Positions 1 through 8,290 are shown, numbered from the stretch's first letter. The stretch is DNA of 8,897 bases from Candidatus Colimorpha onthohippi (GCA_018064565.1 JAGHVA010000011.1:1-8897), one strand, 5' to 3'. Notes: generated by a model from the letters alone, not told the origin. Numbers and translations: made by a program.

Positions 1-131
1 ATCGCTTGTTCGCATGCGAAAAACAGCATCCGCTCTATACCAATCACGGTATCAGTTGTACGCTGTGGCTTTTTGAGGGACGACTAAATAGCCTCTTTGA
101 GCGGTTTGAGACAGTTTTTTTGGGGGCATAA
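1..131 (+). CDS. 3' end of an unidentified protein-coding gene (partial)
   Basis: Frame 3 of the plus strand is open from the window edge through 42 codons and ends in two consecutive TAA codons (129-134). The translation has a protein-like composition, including the stretch HPLYTNHGISCTLWLFEG followed by an amphipathic LNSLFERFETVF tail. The end falls 6 bp short of the stop codon of the convergent permease gene, which is where a real gene would be expected to finish. There is no room for a terminator between the two genes, so any terminator for this one lies inside the permease 3' end. I do not recognise the family, and no catalytic motif is visible in this short tail. The evidence is the open frame, the double stop and the fit to the neighbouring boundary; a chance open frame of this length is possible. 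Confidence 0.5.
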   Translation, partial: RLFACEKQHPLYTNHGISCTLWLFEGRLNSLFERFETVFLGA

Positions 132-137
132 TAAGGC

Positions 138-1427
138 TTATTTATTTTTGTGCCTCAAGATATTCTTTTTGTAGATACGTGCAGCAATAACCGTAATAAC
201 TGGGAAGGTAATCAGCAGCAATGCCATAGATACCAAAACGTGCCATATAGGAACGCCAAATGGGATGCGGAACATCATGGCTATAGGCGATGTGAACGGT
301 ATGATGGATAGCCATACAGCAAGTGCCCCAGAGGGTGCTTCTATGAGAGTGGGAAGCAGTACGATGGGAATGAGTAGTGGTATGGTGATGGGCAAAGAGT
401 ATTGTTGGGTATCGGTATCGGTATCGGTGATTGATCCAATGGCGGCAAATAGGGTGGCATAGAGTAGATAACCTATCACAAAATAAAAAACGAAGAGTGT
501 TAGTATGACACCGAAATCAATGGAGGCCAACCCTTGTATGAGTTGTGAGACGTTGTCTTGACTTATCAAGGACTCCATTTGAGTTGTAGCCTCGGTGCCT
601 TTAGTTGCTATAGATGTTGTATGTATCTGCTGTTCGGCTTGATCAAATAGTTGGCTGTTGGCAGAACGTATGCCTATCATAGCTGCCGCCGAAAGGCATA
701 TCCATAAGGTAAATTGGGTGAGTCCTACCAGACCATGCCCTATAATCTTGCCCATCATCAACTGGAAGGGGCTGACACTGCATATCAGCACTTCTACAAT
801 GCGAGACTGTTTCTCTTCCATCACCCCTCGCATTACCTGAGCCCCAAACATCAAAACAGCCATAAAGATAAGCATACTTAACACTAATGCCAATATAATC
901 TTGACTTCAATAAAACCATCGTGCCCGTCGGTTAAATCGCGTACATGTAGCCGTACAGTGGTTGTGATCAAGCTATGGTACTCTTCGGCTGTAATGCCGT
1001 GGACATCAAGCAGTATGTTGTTGCGGAGCAGTGTCTGCAACTGGTTGTTGATGTCGCTTTGCACATATTGGTTGGGCTCTTCGCCTTGGTAATACAAAAA
1101 GGCATCGGTAGGGATAGATACCTCTCGCGCTGGGATATGCAATATAGCTGCTATGCTGTCGGAAGTTTCCAATCGGTTTTGTGCATAGTCAAGGCTGCCC
1201 GCTGGCAGGTAGGTAATATCCGCTGTGCTGCGAAACGATGGTGCAAATATCCCAGTCTCGTCAACCACCATCACATAGGCGTGTTGCTGTTGGTGGGATG
1301 TAAGGATGATAGGCAGTGCATATAGTGTGGCAATAAGCAGAGGCACCACAATGGAGAGTATCCAAAATGATGGTTTTCGCACGCGTGTTAGGTATTCGCG
1401 TTGGATGACTAATAAGATTTTTTTCAC
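138..1427 (-). CDS. ABC-2 type transporter permease, NatB-like
   Basis: This is a membrane subunit of an ABC exporter of the NatB/COG1668 type, 429 aa, a usual length for the family. The N-terminus has the typical short cytoplasmic start (REYLTRVRKPSFW) and a first membrane helix at about 21-43. A large extracytoplasmic domain (about 45-172) follows, then a C-terminal block of five or six helices (about 176-195, 230-252, 305-330, 343-362, 366-386, 395-415). The family motif GVMEEKQSRIVEVLICSVSP lies at 201-220, between helices 2 and 3. A second extracytoplasmic insert spans about 253-303. Translation starts at GTG (1425-1427), whose last two bases belong to the TGA stop of the ATPase gene (GTGA overlap), so the two are probably translationally coupled. 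The substrate is unknown; Na+ export is known for NatAB but cannot be inferred here. The acidic stretch DTDTDT at 335-340 comes from a small hexanucleotide repeat. Confidence 0.92.
   Translation of the reverse strand: MKKILLVIQREYLTRVRKPSFWILSIVVPLLIATLYALPIILTSHQQQHAYVMVVDETGIFAPSFRSTADITYLPAGSLDYAQNRLETSDSIAAILHIPAREVSIPTDAFLYYQGEEPNQYVQSDINNQLQTLLRNNILLDVHGITAEEYHSLITTTVRLHVRDLTDGHDGFIEVKIILALVLSMLIFMAVLMFGAQVMRGVMEEKQSRIVEVLICSVSPFQLMMGKIIGHGLVGLTQFTLWICLSAAAMIGIRSANSQLFDQAEQQIHTTSIATKGTEATTQMESLISQDNVSQLIQGLASIDFGVILTLFVFYFVIGYLLYATLFAAIGSITDTDTDTQQYSLPITIPLLIPIVLLPTLIEAPSGALAVWLSIIPFTSPIAMMFRIPFGVPIWHVLVSMALLLITFPVITVIAARIYKKNILRHKNK
408..428. repeat. hexanucleotide tandem repeat (GGTATC)x3 inside the permease gene
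   Basis: Three perfect copies of GGTATC run from 408 to 425, followed by a partial GGT. On the coding strand they read GATACC, giving the Asp-Thr-Asp-Thr-Asp-Thr stretch at residues 335-340, just before the QQYSLPITIP segment. As I recall the family, relatives have a shorter acidic-Thr stretch here (such as ETDTQQ), so slippage may have lengthened it. The unit is a multiple of three, so copy-number change would keep the frame. Confidence 0.6.
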
Positions 1428-2131
1428 TGTGATACGTGTTGGATAAAAATATCGTTGAGCGATTTTCCAGAATGAATGGATTTGATTTCTTCCAAATTGC
1501 CGGTAAGTACCAAATGCGACCGCGAGAGTAGTGCTATGCTGTCGCAGAGTTCTTCGATCGATGCCATATTGTGAGAGGAGAGTATGATGGTTGTGCCCTG
1601 TTGGTGTAGGCGTCGTATCTCGTTTTTCAAACCCTCGGCATTCACAGGGTCAAGTCCACTAAACGGTTCATCGAGGATTATCAGTTGAGGCTGGTGCAGC
1701 AATGTAATTACAAATTGTATTTTTTGTTGCATACCTTTTGAAAGTTGTGATGGCATGCGATTCCTCCATGATTCGATATCCAGTCGCGTTAGCCATTCGG
1801 ATAGCCGTTTTTGGGCTTGCAACTTGCTTAATCCCTTGAGTTGAGCCAAATATATGGCTTGCTCCTCAATAGTCATCTTTGGGTATAGTCCACGCTCTTC
1901 TGGCAGATACCCTATGGTTTGGGAATGCTGACTGGAAAGTGGACATCCATCTATCAAGATGTCTCCCTGATCAGGTGTTAGAATCTGGTTGATGATACGG
2001 ATCAGCGTGGTCTTGCCTGCGCCATTCGGACCGAGTAATCCAAAAATACTGCCCTGTTTTACATGTAGCGATACGTCACTTAAGGCGGTGTGTCCGTCAA
2101 AACTTTTAGAGAGATGTGTTATGTTTAGCAT
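1424..2131 (-). CDS. ABC transporter ATP-binding protein, NatA-like
   Basis: This is the ATPase partner of the downstream permease, 235 aa, a single nucleotide-binding domain. The order of motifs is complete: Walker A GPNGAGKT at 34-41, signature LSKGMQQ at 130-136, Walker B LIILDEP at 150-156, D-loop SGLD at 158-161 and the switch histidine H187 (SSH). The usual Q-loop segment reads IGYLPEERGLYPKMT (73-87), which is the variant seen in the COG4152 branch that pairs with NatB-like permeases, so the missing Gln there is not a defect. The first 26 bp overlap the 3' end of the upstream BatA-like gene, and the 3' end overlaps the permease start by 4 bp. ATP hydrolysis by this subunit would drive export by the permease. 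The start ATG (2129-2131) gives the expected short N-terminus before the first beta strand. Confidence 0.95.
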   Translation of the reverse strand: MLNITHLSKSFDGHTALSDVSLHVKQGSIFGLLGPNGAGKTTLIRIINQILTPDQGDILIDGCPLSSQHSQTIGYLPEERGLYPKMTIEEQAIYLAQLKGLSKLQAQKRLSEWLTRLDIESWRNRMPSQLSKGMQQKIQFVITLLHQPQLIILDEPFSGLDPVNAEGLKNEIRRLHQQGTTIILSSHNMASIEELCDSIALLSRSHLVLTGNLEEIKSIHSGKSLNDIFIQHVSQ

Positions 2132-4184
2132 GATCTTGAATTCGGATGAATATTATCTCGCCCATTAGAGCAATGAGGGTTAGTATAACAAATAGGTGCC
2201 ATAATGGTATCCCTTGAGAGTGTTTTCGGATAAATTGGCTCACCGATTGCTGTGTGGGTTGTATTATCTGATAGTATTTGTCGAGCGAGCTATTGGATAA
2301 CTGTTGCTTAATTTGGCGTAAGGTATAGAATTGCATGTCGCTCTCGGTGCGTGGATAGTTGAAGGCTATTCCTTCGGTTGTCGTATCGCCACTTGTTAGG
2401 TGGTAGCAACCAGGCTGTGTAAGTTGGTCATAAACAGTCAGCAGACTTTTTCCGCCAATATTCCGGATACTTGGGATTATATCGTTCGATTCAACTGCTT
2501 CATCATCGTTATCCATTATCAGGTGTACTATGGTCTCAGATGTAATGGGATGGGACAACATTATTGGTGTCGTGTGGTTGAATGTATAGTAGGCAGGTTG
2601 CAAAGGGTGGCTGCGTAACAGCATGTTATACAGTGTGGGTACAAATAGTGCTTGTTGCATAAAATTGCAGTAATCGGGCATCAGTGGGCAGCAAAACAGG
2701 TAACACTGTCCATCTTGATAAGGTGTACGGCTCAGATAGGGTGTTCCATCAGCTAATGTAATGATGGGCTGTGACACGCTTCCACTATGTGATTGTAGGG
2801 TATAATGCCCTTTTAGAAGGGGCATCTCGATATCTTCGTTGTGGGTGGTGCTAAACACACTCTGATAGAGTGGATCTTGATAGTTAATATTGCTACAGCG
2901 TATTTCTGTCGATACCCATTGGTCCGGCACAGGAGCATGTAGTTGGCGTAGCATCTGTTGCATGGTTTGAGGTGTGGTGGGCATAGGTGGTATCAATAAG
3001 AGTGTGCCCCCGTGTTCCATATAGTTGAGTAGCGCTTTTGCCAATCCATCGCTTAGGTCTTCCGCCTGATTTAGTATCACTAAGTCGGTTGTTGGCAGAC
3101 TGCCATAGTCGGTGTTTCGGGTGCTGCAAAAACGGTATTGAGTCAGGCTGTCGTTGGCGAATAGGTGACGGAGGTATGGGTTTTCAATCCCGATGGTCAG
3201 CAATGAAAGCTGCGATTGAATGGGGATAGAGAAATACATCCTATCGTCAAAGGTAATCGGATAGTCTGATGTCTCAACATATCCATTAAGTATTCCAGCT
3301 TGGTTGGCTACAACCGACATCTCCACAGTAGTCGCTCCCCACGCAGGCATGTCAACAGATGCCATGGCCCGCTGTTGATGGTTTACAAATAGTCGCAGAG
3401 GTACTTTCTCTACAGCTCTGTCGCTATTGTTGCGTAGTGTTACGTTGAGGGTGATGGTGGCTCCAGGGTAGTAGTAGGGAGCTGTCATTGCCAAACTGTC
3501 TATATATATGTTATTGGCACCTTCTGCAGTCAGAGGTATCAACGTTGAATGCAGGTTGCGATCAACGGGCAGGTCTGGTACATCGAAGGTGCTACGTTGA
3601 GCATCGGTTATCAGGTAGGCATGTCGGTTAGGCTCGGTGGCTTGACTTAGAAAATCGTGTTGCCGTCGTGCTGCGGTGGATAACAGTGTGCTGCGAGATG
3701 AATATGTGAGTTCATCTACAGCCAATAGGAATTCATCGTGTGAGAGTACCCTAAATTCACTTCCGCGCAAGTCGCTACTTAACAATTGGAAATGGTCGGA
3801 GAGGTTATATGCTTCAGCTATTTGTCGTGCTTTTTGTTTGGCCACTTCCAGCAATGTTCCTTCGCTGTTGCTGCAGAGCATGCTGTAACTGTTGTCGATA
3901 TATACACTTACTAAGGTGTCTCCTTGTGCAGCATGTGAGTTTTTGGGCCTAAGTGTAGGTTGTGCGAATGCTACGGTGAGTGCTGTCAATGCCAGCAGAC
4001 GCATCGCCAATATCATGCGTTGGCGCAGTTGTGATTGTTTTTTGCTCTCAATCTGTAAGGCATTCAACAAGGCTACGTTAGAGAAATGTACCTTGCGGTA
4101 GCGCCTGAAGTTAAAGAGGTGTATCGCTATGGGTACAAGAAGTGAGAAAAGTCCCCACAAGGCTATCGGATTGGCAAAAAACAT
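2106..4184 (-). CDS. BatA-domain membrane protein with a VWA-like region
   Basis: The 692-aa protein begins with the BatA/aerotolerance-regulator N-terminal module: helix 1 at about 6-25, the motif FRRYRKVHFSNVALL at 26-40, and helix 2 at about 57-76. A von Willebrand factor A-like region follows, with a DxSxS metal site in IDNSYS (D97, S99, S101), a possible MIDAS threonine near T166 and a second aspartate in LITDAQ (191-196). The middle looks extracytoplasmic and beta-rich, and includes a glutamine-amidotransferase-like stretch (GGTLLLIPP). A third helix near 661-680 precedes a short basic tail. Proteins of this build are common in Bacteroidota, where BatA-type genes were linked to aerotolerance, but the function of this long form is not settled. 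The gene starts 5 bp after the nth stop and runs 26 bp into the ATPase gene. It may be an envelope protein co-expressed with the exporter; that part is inference. Confidence 0.85.
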   Translation of the reverse strand: MFFANPIALWGLFSLLVPIAIHLFNFRRYRKVHFSNVALLNALQIESKKQSQLRQRMILAMRLLALTALTVAFAQPTLRPKNSHAAQGDTLVSVYIDNSYSMLCSNSEGTLLEVAKQKARQIAEAYNLSDHFQLLSSDLRGSEFRVLSHDEFLLAVDELTYSSRSTLLSTAARRQHDFLSQATEPNRHAYLITDAQRSTFDVPDLPVDRNLHSTLIPLTAEGANNIYIDSLAMTAPYYYPGATITLNVTLRNNSDRAVEKVPLRLFVNHQQRAMASVDMPAWGATTVEMSVVANQAGILNGYVETSDYPITFDDRMYFSIPIQSQLSLLTIGIENPYLRHLFANDSLTQYRFCSTRNTDYGSLPTTDLVILNQAEDLSDGLAKALLNYMEHGGTLLLIPPMPTTPQTMQQMLRQLHAPVPDQWVSTEIRCSNINYQDPLYQSVFSTTHNEDIEMPLLKGHYTLQSHSGSVSQPIITLADGTPYLSRTPYQDGQCYLFCCPLMPDYCNFMQQALFVPTLYNMLLRSHPLQPAYYTFNHTTPIMLSHPITSETIVHLIMDNDDEAVESNDIIPSIRNIGGKSLLTVYDQLTQPGCYHLTSGDTTTEGIAFNYPRTESDMQFYTLRQIKQQLSNSSLDKYYQIIQPTQQSVSQFIRKHSQGIPLWHLFVILTLIALMGEIIFIRIQDHAKHNTSL

Positions 4185-4189
4185 CGGAG

Positions 4190-4843
4190 TTACATATTGG
4201 AATGGTGGTTACGTAAGGTGTGCCATTGGCAGTAGATGGCAATGTTGCATGACTCACACTTGGGATTGCGAGCCGTGCAGGTGTATCTGCCGTGCAGAAT
4301 CAGCCAGTGGTGAGCCAGCGTGAGCTGATGGGTAGGTATATATTTGAGCAACTGCTGTTCGGTTTGAAGCGGTGTGGTGCATTGTCTGGCAAGTCCAATC
4401 CGATTGGCTACCCTAAACACATGAGTATCTACTGGCATGGCTGGTTTGTCAAATGCTACTGCCAACATAACGTTGGCAGTTTTGCGCCCCACGCCAGGCA
4501 ATGTTTGCAATGCTTCCAATGTGTCAGGCACTTTGCCGTCATAGCGTTCCATCAATTGTTGTGCCATGGCGATAAGGTGTCGGCTTTTGTCGTTGGGGTA
4601 GCTGATTGATTTAATCAGTCGTAACACATCTTCGACTGGTGCCTGTGCCATACTGGCAGCATTGGGATATGCAGCAAAAAGCTGTGGTGTTACCATATTG
4701 ACGCGCTTGTCAGTACATTGGGCTGAAAGCATCACCGCAACCAAAAGTTCGAAAGTGTTGTTGTAGTGCAATTCGGTGGCAGCATCAGGCATCGCTTTCT
4801 CAAAGTAGGCAAGTACCTGTTGGTATCGTTCTTTGGTTGTCAT
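4190..4843 (-). CDS. nth: endonuclease III (DNA glycosylase/AP lyase)
   Basis: This base-excision repair enzyme removes oxidised pyrimidines and nicks abasic sites. At 217 aa it has the normal length. The helix-hairpin-helix reads LPGVGRKTANV (115-125), with the catalytic lysine K121, and the catalytic aspartate is D139 in PVDTHV. The C-terminal [4Fe-4S] cluster ligands are C189, C196, C199 and C205, in the exact C-x6-C-x2-C-x5-C spacing. LLVAVMLSAQCTD near 33-45 is the usual N-terminal family block. The segment SISYPNDKSRHL (79-90) replaces the GxYxxKA form of Escherichia coli; I recall the same variant in Bacteroides sequences. The gene starts 2 bp after the upstream gene's stop and ends 5 bp before the BatA-like gene, so it is an internal operon member. 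All catalytic and cluster residues are present, so it should be active. Confidence 0.97.
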   Translation of the reverse strand: MTTKERYQQVLAYFEKAMPDAATELHYNNTFELLVAVMLSAQCTDKRVNMVTPQLFAAYPNAASMAQAPVEDVLRLIKSISYPNDKSRHLIAMAQQLMERYDGKVPDTLEALQTLPGVGRKTANVMLAVAFDKPAMPVDTHVFRVANRIGLARQCTTPLQTEQQLLKYIPTHQLTLAHHWLILHGRYTCTARNPKCESCNIAIYCQWHTLRNHHSNM

Positions 4844-4845
4844 GT

Positions 4846-5880
4846 TTAGTTGATAGTGTATTTGGACAGGATGGGATAGTGGTCAGATATATTGGTGATG
4901 ATACGCTGGTAGGATAGGGTTTGCAAGTGTGGAGAATGGAAAATATAGTCAATGCGAAAGGCAGGGAACGGTCCGTGATAAGTGGTTCCAAACCCTTGTC
5001 CACACTCGCAATAGGTGTCTGATAGGTATTGTGTTATCTGCCCGTATAGATACGAAGAGGGCGTGTCGTTGTGATCTCCCATTAAGATTAGTGGAGTTTT
5101 GATGGACTCAATTACGGGTAGCAAGCATTGGTGCCATTCGGTTTCATGTTGTCGGATAGTCTCCGAGAATTTTTTGATGGTAGGCAGCATTTTGTTGCTG
5201 TTGGGGTGCTCTACATTGTTCAGGTCGTCTTGGTCAAGTTGGTATGAGTCAAGATGAACTCCAATCAATGTTATTTTTTTATCGTTTATGGTTACCGTTG
5301 CCATCAGTTTTCCGTATTTGTCAATACGTGTCGTGTCATCGAGTTGTAGTCGGGATAGCATAACCAATCGTTTGCTCCTAAACCAATATTGGTAACCAAT
5401 ATGTTTGAGTGTGTCGGAAAGTGAATAGAATTGTGGTTCATAATATTCTTGTAGGCACACCACATCTGGTTGATATTGGCGAAATAAACTCACAAGGGCA
5501 GGTGCGTTTTCCGAAGCGGTACTTTGGGCATCTGGCCCCATCAGCGAGTGTAGGTTAAATGTCATTACACTTAGTTGACATGAGTCATCATCATAAGAGG
5601 CTTCGCTGGTACCACCTACTTGAAAAAAAAGTGATAGGAGTGAGCATCGAACCAAGATGGCAACTACCGAAACAATCGCCTCCATTCGTCGTAGCAATAG
5701 CCATAACAGCACAAAACATAGATTGGCAATCACAAGTATCAAATAGCCATAACTAAGCAACGAAAAAAGAATAATGGTAGAGGGTTTTACCAATTCCGCT
5801 ACCGATGATGCCAGCAATGCAACTGCAAACAGTATGTTGATAGTTAGTAATATGGAATGTAAAATTTTACGCATACCCAT
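4846..5880 (-). CDS. membrane-anchored endonuclease/exonuclease/phosphatase family protein
   Basis: The protein has 344 aa. Three hydrophobic helices (about 7-28, 36-61, 66-88) are followed by a complete endonuclease/exonuclease/phosphatase (EEP, DNase I-like) domain from about 102 to the end. The metal and catalytic motifs appear in order: N109 in MTFNLHS, E145 in CLQEYY, H209/D211 in GVHLDSY, D269/N271 in GDHNDTP, D311 in FRIDYIF and D333-H334 in SDHYP. GDHND replaces the commoner GDFND, and the key D and N are kept. Superfamily members cut nucleic acids or phosphoesters (lipids, inositol phosphates, sphingomyelin), so the substrate cannot be read from the sequence. Membrane anchoring, with the domain probably on the periplasmic side, argues against a DNA-repair role despite the nth neighbour. 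It is the first gene of the five-gene run. The start used is M1 (5878-5880); M3 two codons downstream is also possible. Confidence 0.9.
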   Translation of the reverse strand: MGMRKILHSILLTINILFAVALLASSVAELVKPSTIILFSLLSYGYLILVIANLCFVLLWLLLRRMEAIVSVVAILVRCSLLSLFFQVGGTSEASYDDDSCQLSVMTFNLHSLMGPDAQSTASENAPALVSLFRQYQPDVVCLQEYYEPQFYSLSDTLKHIGYQYWFRSKRLVMLSRLQLDDTTRIDKYGKLMATVTINDKKITLIGVHLDSYQLDQDDLNNVEHPNSNKMLPTIKKFSETIRQHETEWHQCLLPVIESIKTPLILMGDHNDTPSSYLYGQITQYLSDTYCECGQGFGTTYHGPFPAFRIDYIFHSPHLQTLSYQRIITNISDHYPILSKYTIN

Positions 5881-5897
5881 CTATGAGAAAACTTCTG

Positions 5898-5905
5898 CAA
5901 AGTTA
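5898..5905 (-). promoter_or_regulatory. candidate -7 promoter box (TAACTTTG) for the five-gene operon
   Basis: The minus strand reads TAACTTTG, matching the Bacteroidota sigma-ABfr -7 consensus TAnnTTTG, 17 nt before the ATG of the EEP-family gene. It would give a short leader of roughly 12 nt. The -33 TTTG element is not seen at the expected spacing, so the promoter call rests on one box and its position in the 144-bp intergenic gap downstream of a terminator-like hairpin. Confidence 0.45.
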
Positions 5906-5955
5906 CTCTTTTTTATTTGGATGTATGAGGCGATTTTTGACTGATAGCAATAGTG

Positions 5956-6007
5956 AAAACACACACACAACTGCGCCAAGCTCTGCAAACTTGGTGCAGT
6001 TGTGTGT
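5956..6007 (-). terminator. hairpin terminator after the GH3 gene
   Basis: Arms at 5963-5980 and 5990-6007 form an 18-bp stem around a 9-nt loop (5981-5989). The single imperfect pair is 5975/5995, which is C-A in the minus-strand transcript and G-U in a plus-strand one. The hairpin begins 17 nt past the GH3 stop codon. On the minus strand the stem is followed by GTG and a short T4 run (5956-5959), so it is a strong stem with a weak U-tract. It probably separates the GH3 transcript from the operon promoter downstream. The outer stem is made of AC/GT dinucleotides. Confidence 0.7.
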
Positions 6008-6024
6008 TAATGCTGAAGGTAGGT

Positions 6025-8277
6025 CTATATGTCCAGCGTTAGGGTTTGTCGTATATCGCGCGATGATGCAGCTATCAGCAATTGATAGGTGCCAGGGGCA
6101 AGTATCCATTTGTGTTGTTGCTCATCGTACGACGAGAGGTCGTTGCGATTAAATGTCAATGTTATAGTTTCTGATTTGCCAGGTTGGATAATTGGGGTCT
6201 TGGCGTATGCGCGCAGCTCTTTGAGTGGCTTGTCCAACTGGCTTTTAGGTGCAGCAGCGTATAGCTGTACTACCTCTTTGCCTGCCACTTTGCCGCTGTT
6301 TGTAATAGTTACAGTAACGGTTATTTTGTCTTTGTGCTGTTTGACTTTTGCGTTGCTGTAATCGAAGGTGGTATAACTGAGTCCGTAGCCAAAGGGGTAG
6401 GATACTTCCATCGACCGAGTATCAAACCAACGGTAGCCTACATAGATGCCCTCATCGTAGTTGGTATAGTCAACATTTTTCTCGCCTATATCTGTTCGGC
6501 GTAATGCAACACTCACGTTTTCAGATGTCTGGTCGATGGGGAAATTGGCAGAAGATCCTACATCGCTTAAACGTATTGGAAATGTCATTGGCAATCGTCC
6601 AGAAGGGTTGGCTTTGCCCGATAGGATGTCGGCCACACTGTTACCTCCCTCTTGTCCAGGTTGCCATGCGCACAAAATGGCATCGGGAAGGTCTTTCCAC
6701 GAGGCTGTCTCAATCACTCCGCCTATGTTCAAAACCACAATCACCTTCTTACCAACAGCGTGGAATGCTCCACACACTTGTTGCAGCATGGTTCGTTCGG
6801 CAGCTGATAAATCATAGTCGGCACTTGGGCGGTCGTAGTATTCGCCCGATGTGCGACCCAATGTTACGATTGCCACATCGGCGCGTTGCACCTGTGTGTT
6901 AATCTGTTGAGCTGTGAGTGGCATCTCATCAGGACGGATGCGGGTCAACTCAGCATAGCGTCCTGGGGCAGCGGCTTTGTTGGTCTCTACACTCTTTTGA
7001 ATAAAGGCTCCATACAAAGCAGCCATAGAGGCATCTATGGTATAGCCTGCGTTTTGCAACCCTTCGAGCATCGATACGGTATAAGCACGATAAACATCGC
7101 CTGATCCTGTCCCACCAGGTATAAAATCGTACGAGGCACAACCAAAAAGTGCTATATTTTTTGTGCCACTTGTAAGTGGCAGTGCGTTGGCGTCATTCTT
7201 CAGCAGCACCATGCCTTCGGTGGCACTCTGACGGGTTATGTTGGCATGCTCGTCAAGGTGTGCATCATTGGTAGGATGTTCAATAGTGCGGGGCGAGGTA
7301 TATATGAGTTTTAGAATACGTCTCACACTGATGTCCAAATCAGTTTCTGCCAAGGTACCTTTCTTTACACCATCGATAATGCTGTCTATCTGCCACTGGC
7401 GACCGGGTTGTAGCATGTCATTGCCTGCATGTATCTGTGCTGTAGGGTGGTCGCCGCCATACCAGTCGCTCATCACTACTCCGTCAAAACCCCATTTGTT
7501 GCGCAACATATCAGTTACAGCATCTCGGCGTTCGGATACGCTTATGCCATTGATTTTGTTATACGATGTCATCAGCGTGCGGGGATGTGATTCCTTGACC
7601 ATAAATTCAAATCCACGATAATAAATCTCACGCAGGGCTCGTTCGCTAACACGCGCATCGTTGCCCATGCGGTTGGTCTCCTGGTTGTTGGCTGCAAAAT
7701 GTTTGGGACAGGCTGCCACGCCGTGGCTCTGTACTCCATTGACGTAGGCGGCTGCGGTCAGTCCGCATAGTAGTGGGTCTTCCGAATAGTATTCAAAATT
7801 ACGGCCATTGAGTGGGTGGCGATGGATGTTCATACCAGGTCCTAATAGTACATCCACTCCGTAGGCCAGCGCCTCATCGCCAATGGCAGAACCTACGGTT
7901 TGTACCAACTCGGTGTTCCATGTTGAGGCAAGCAATGTGCCGATGGGAAATTGTGTGCAATAATATGTGCGGGTGCTGTAACCCTTGCGATACGACTCAA
8001 GGTTAACACCAGCAGGTCCGTCCGACAGCAGTATGTACGGAATGCCCAAACGGTCAATAGGCGTGGTGCCTCCCGCTACCGCAGGCAATATGCTGTTGAG
8101 GTCTAAACGGGGTACATCGTTGTGCCACCTGCTCTCGTTGCCCACTCCCACTACGAGGAGCGCTTTCTCTTCGAGCGTCATCTTCGACACAATATCATCA
8201 ATCTGACGGTCTAATTTGGATTTGCACCCCGAAAAAATCAGAGTAAGCAATACTGGGATAATTGTAAATCTTTTCAT
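6025..8277 (-). CDS. glycoside hydrolase family 3 beta-glucosidase-type lipoprotein
   Basis: The 750-aa exo-acting beta-glycosidase is a full-length GH3 enzyme. It starts with a lipoprotein signal peptide ending FSGC (C18 lipidated). The residues after the cysteine (KSKLD) are not strongly acidic, so surface export is uncertain. The (alpha/beta)8 domain carries DGPAG (86-90), GRNFEYYSEDP (158-168), KHF (192-194) and the nucleophile D271 in VVMSDW. The alpha/beta sandwich domain follows, with the probable acid/base E479 in SGEYYDRPS (477-485), then PFGYGLSYTTF (628-638) and a C-terminal fibronectin III-like domain (about 650-748). The motifs fit the beta-glucosidase/beta-xylosidase branch, but glucose versus xylose or other specificity cannot be read. 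No SusC/SusD pair or sugar regulator lies in the window, so it is not in a visible polysaccharide utilisation locus. It ends in TAG after a normal family C-terminus. Confidence 0.95.
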   Translation of the reverse strand: MKRFTIIPVLLTLIFSGCKSKLDRQIDDIVSKMTLEEKALLVVGVGNESRWHNDVPRLDLNSILPAVAGGTTPIDRLGIPYILLSDGPAGVNLESYRKGYSTRTYYCTQFPIGTLLASTWNTELVQTVGSAIGDEALAYGVDVLLGPGMNIHRHPLNGRNFEYYSEDPLLCGLTAAAYVNGVQSHGVAACPKHFAANNQETNRMGNDARVSERALREIYYRGFEFMVKESHPRTLMTSYNKINGISVSERRDAVTDMLRNKWGFDGVVMSDWYGGDHPTAQIHAGNDMLQPGRQWQIDSIIDGVKKGTLAETDLDISVRRILKLIYTSPRTIEHPTNDAHLDEHANITRQSATEGMVLLKNDANALPLTSGTKNIALFGCASYDFIPGGTGSGDVYRAYTVSMLEGLQNAGYTIDASMAALYGAFIQKSVETNKAAAPGRYAELTRIRPDEMPLTAQQINTQVQRADVAIVTLGRTSGEYYDRPSADYDLSAAERTMLQQVCGAFHAVGKKVIVVLNIGGVIETASWKDLPDAILCAWQPGQEGGNSVADILSGKANPSGRLPMTFPIRLSDVGSSANFPIDQTSENVSVALRRTDIGEKNVDYTNYDEGIYVGYRWFDTRSMEVSYPFGYGLSYTTFDYSNAKVKQHKDKITVTVTITNSGKVAGKEVVQLYAAAPKSQLDKPLKELRAYAKTPIIQPGKSETITLTFNRNDLSSYDEQQHKWILAPGTYQLLIAASSRDIRQTLTLDI

Positions 8278-8282
8278 GCGGT

Positions 8283-8290
8283 CAAAAGTA
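8283..8290 (-). promoter_or_regulatory. possible -7 box (TACTTTTG) just before the GH3 start
   Basis: The minus strand reads TACTTTTG, which fits TAnnTTTG, in the 51-bp gap between the aroE stop and the GH3 start. It ends only 5 nt before the ATG, so a transcript from it would be nearly leaderless. A TTTG further upstream (complement of the CAAA near 8323-8326) is too far away for a -33 element. The GH3 gene may instead be read through from aroE. Confidence 0.25.

Noticed and set aside
975..1325. Plus-strand 116-aa open frame opposite the permease gene
   Set aside because: It is the antisense shadow of a clear ABC-2 permease coding sequence and has no independent protein features.
4220..4240. 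A TGCCATTGGCAG sequence resembling part of the repeat core
   Set aside because: It is only a short match within the nth coding sequence and lacks the palindrome; chance similarity is enough.
4800..5003. Minus-strand 67-aa open frame overlapping the nth/EEP junction
   Set aside because: It lies in another frame inside the well-supported EEP-family and nth genes and shows no family motif.
5883..6152. Open frames on both strands across the 5881-6024 intergenic region
   Set aside because: They run through the terminator hairpin and into the GH3 3' end, and their peptides resemble no family; the hairpin and promoter box explain the region better.
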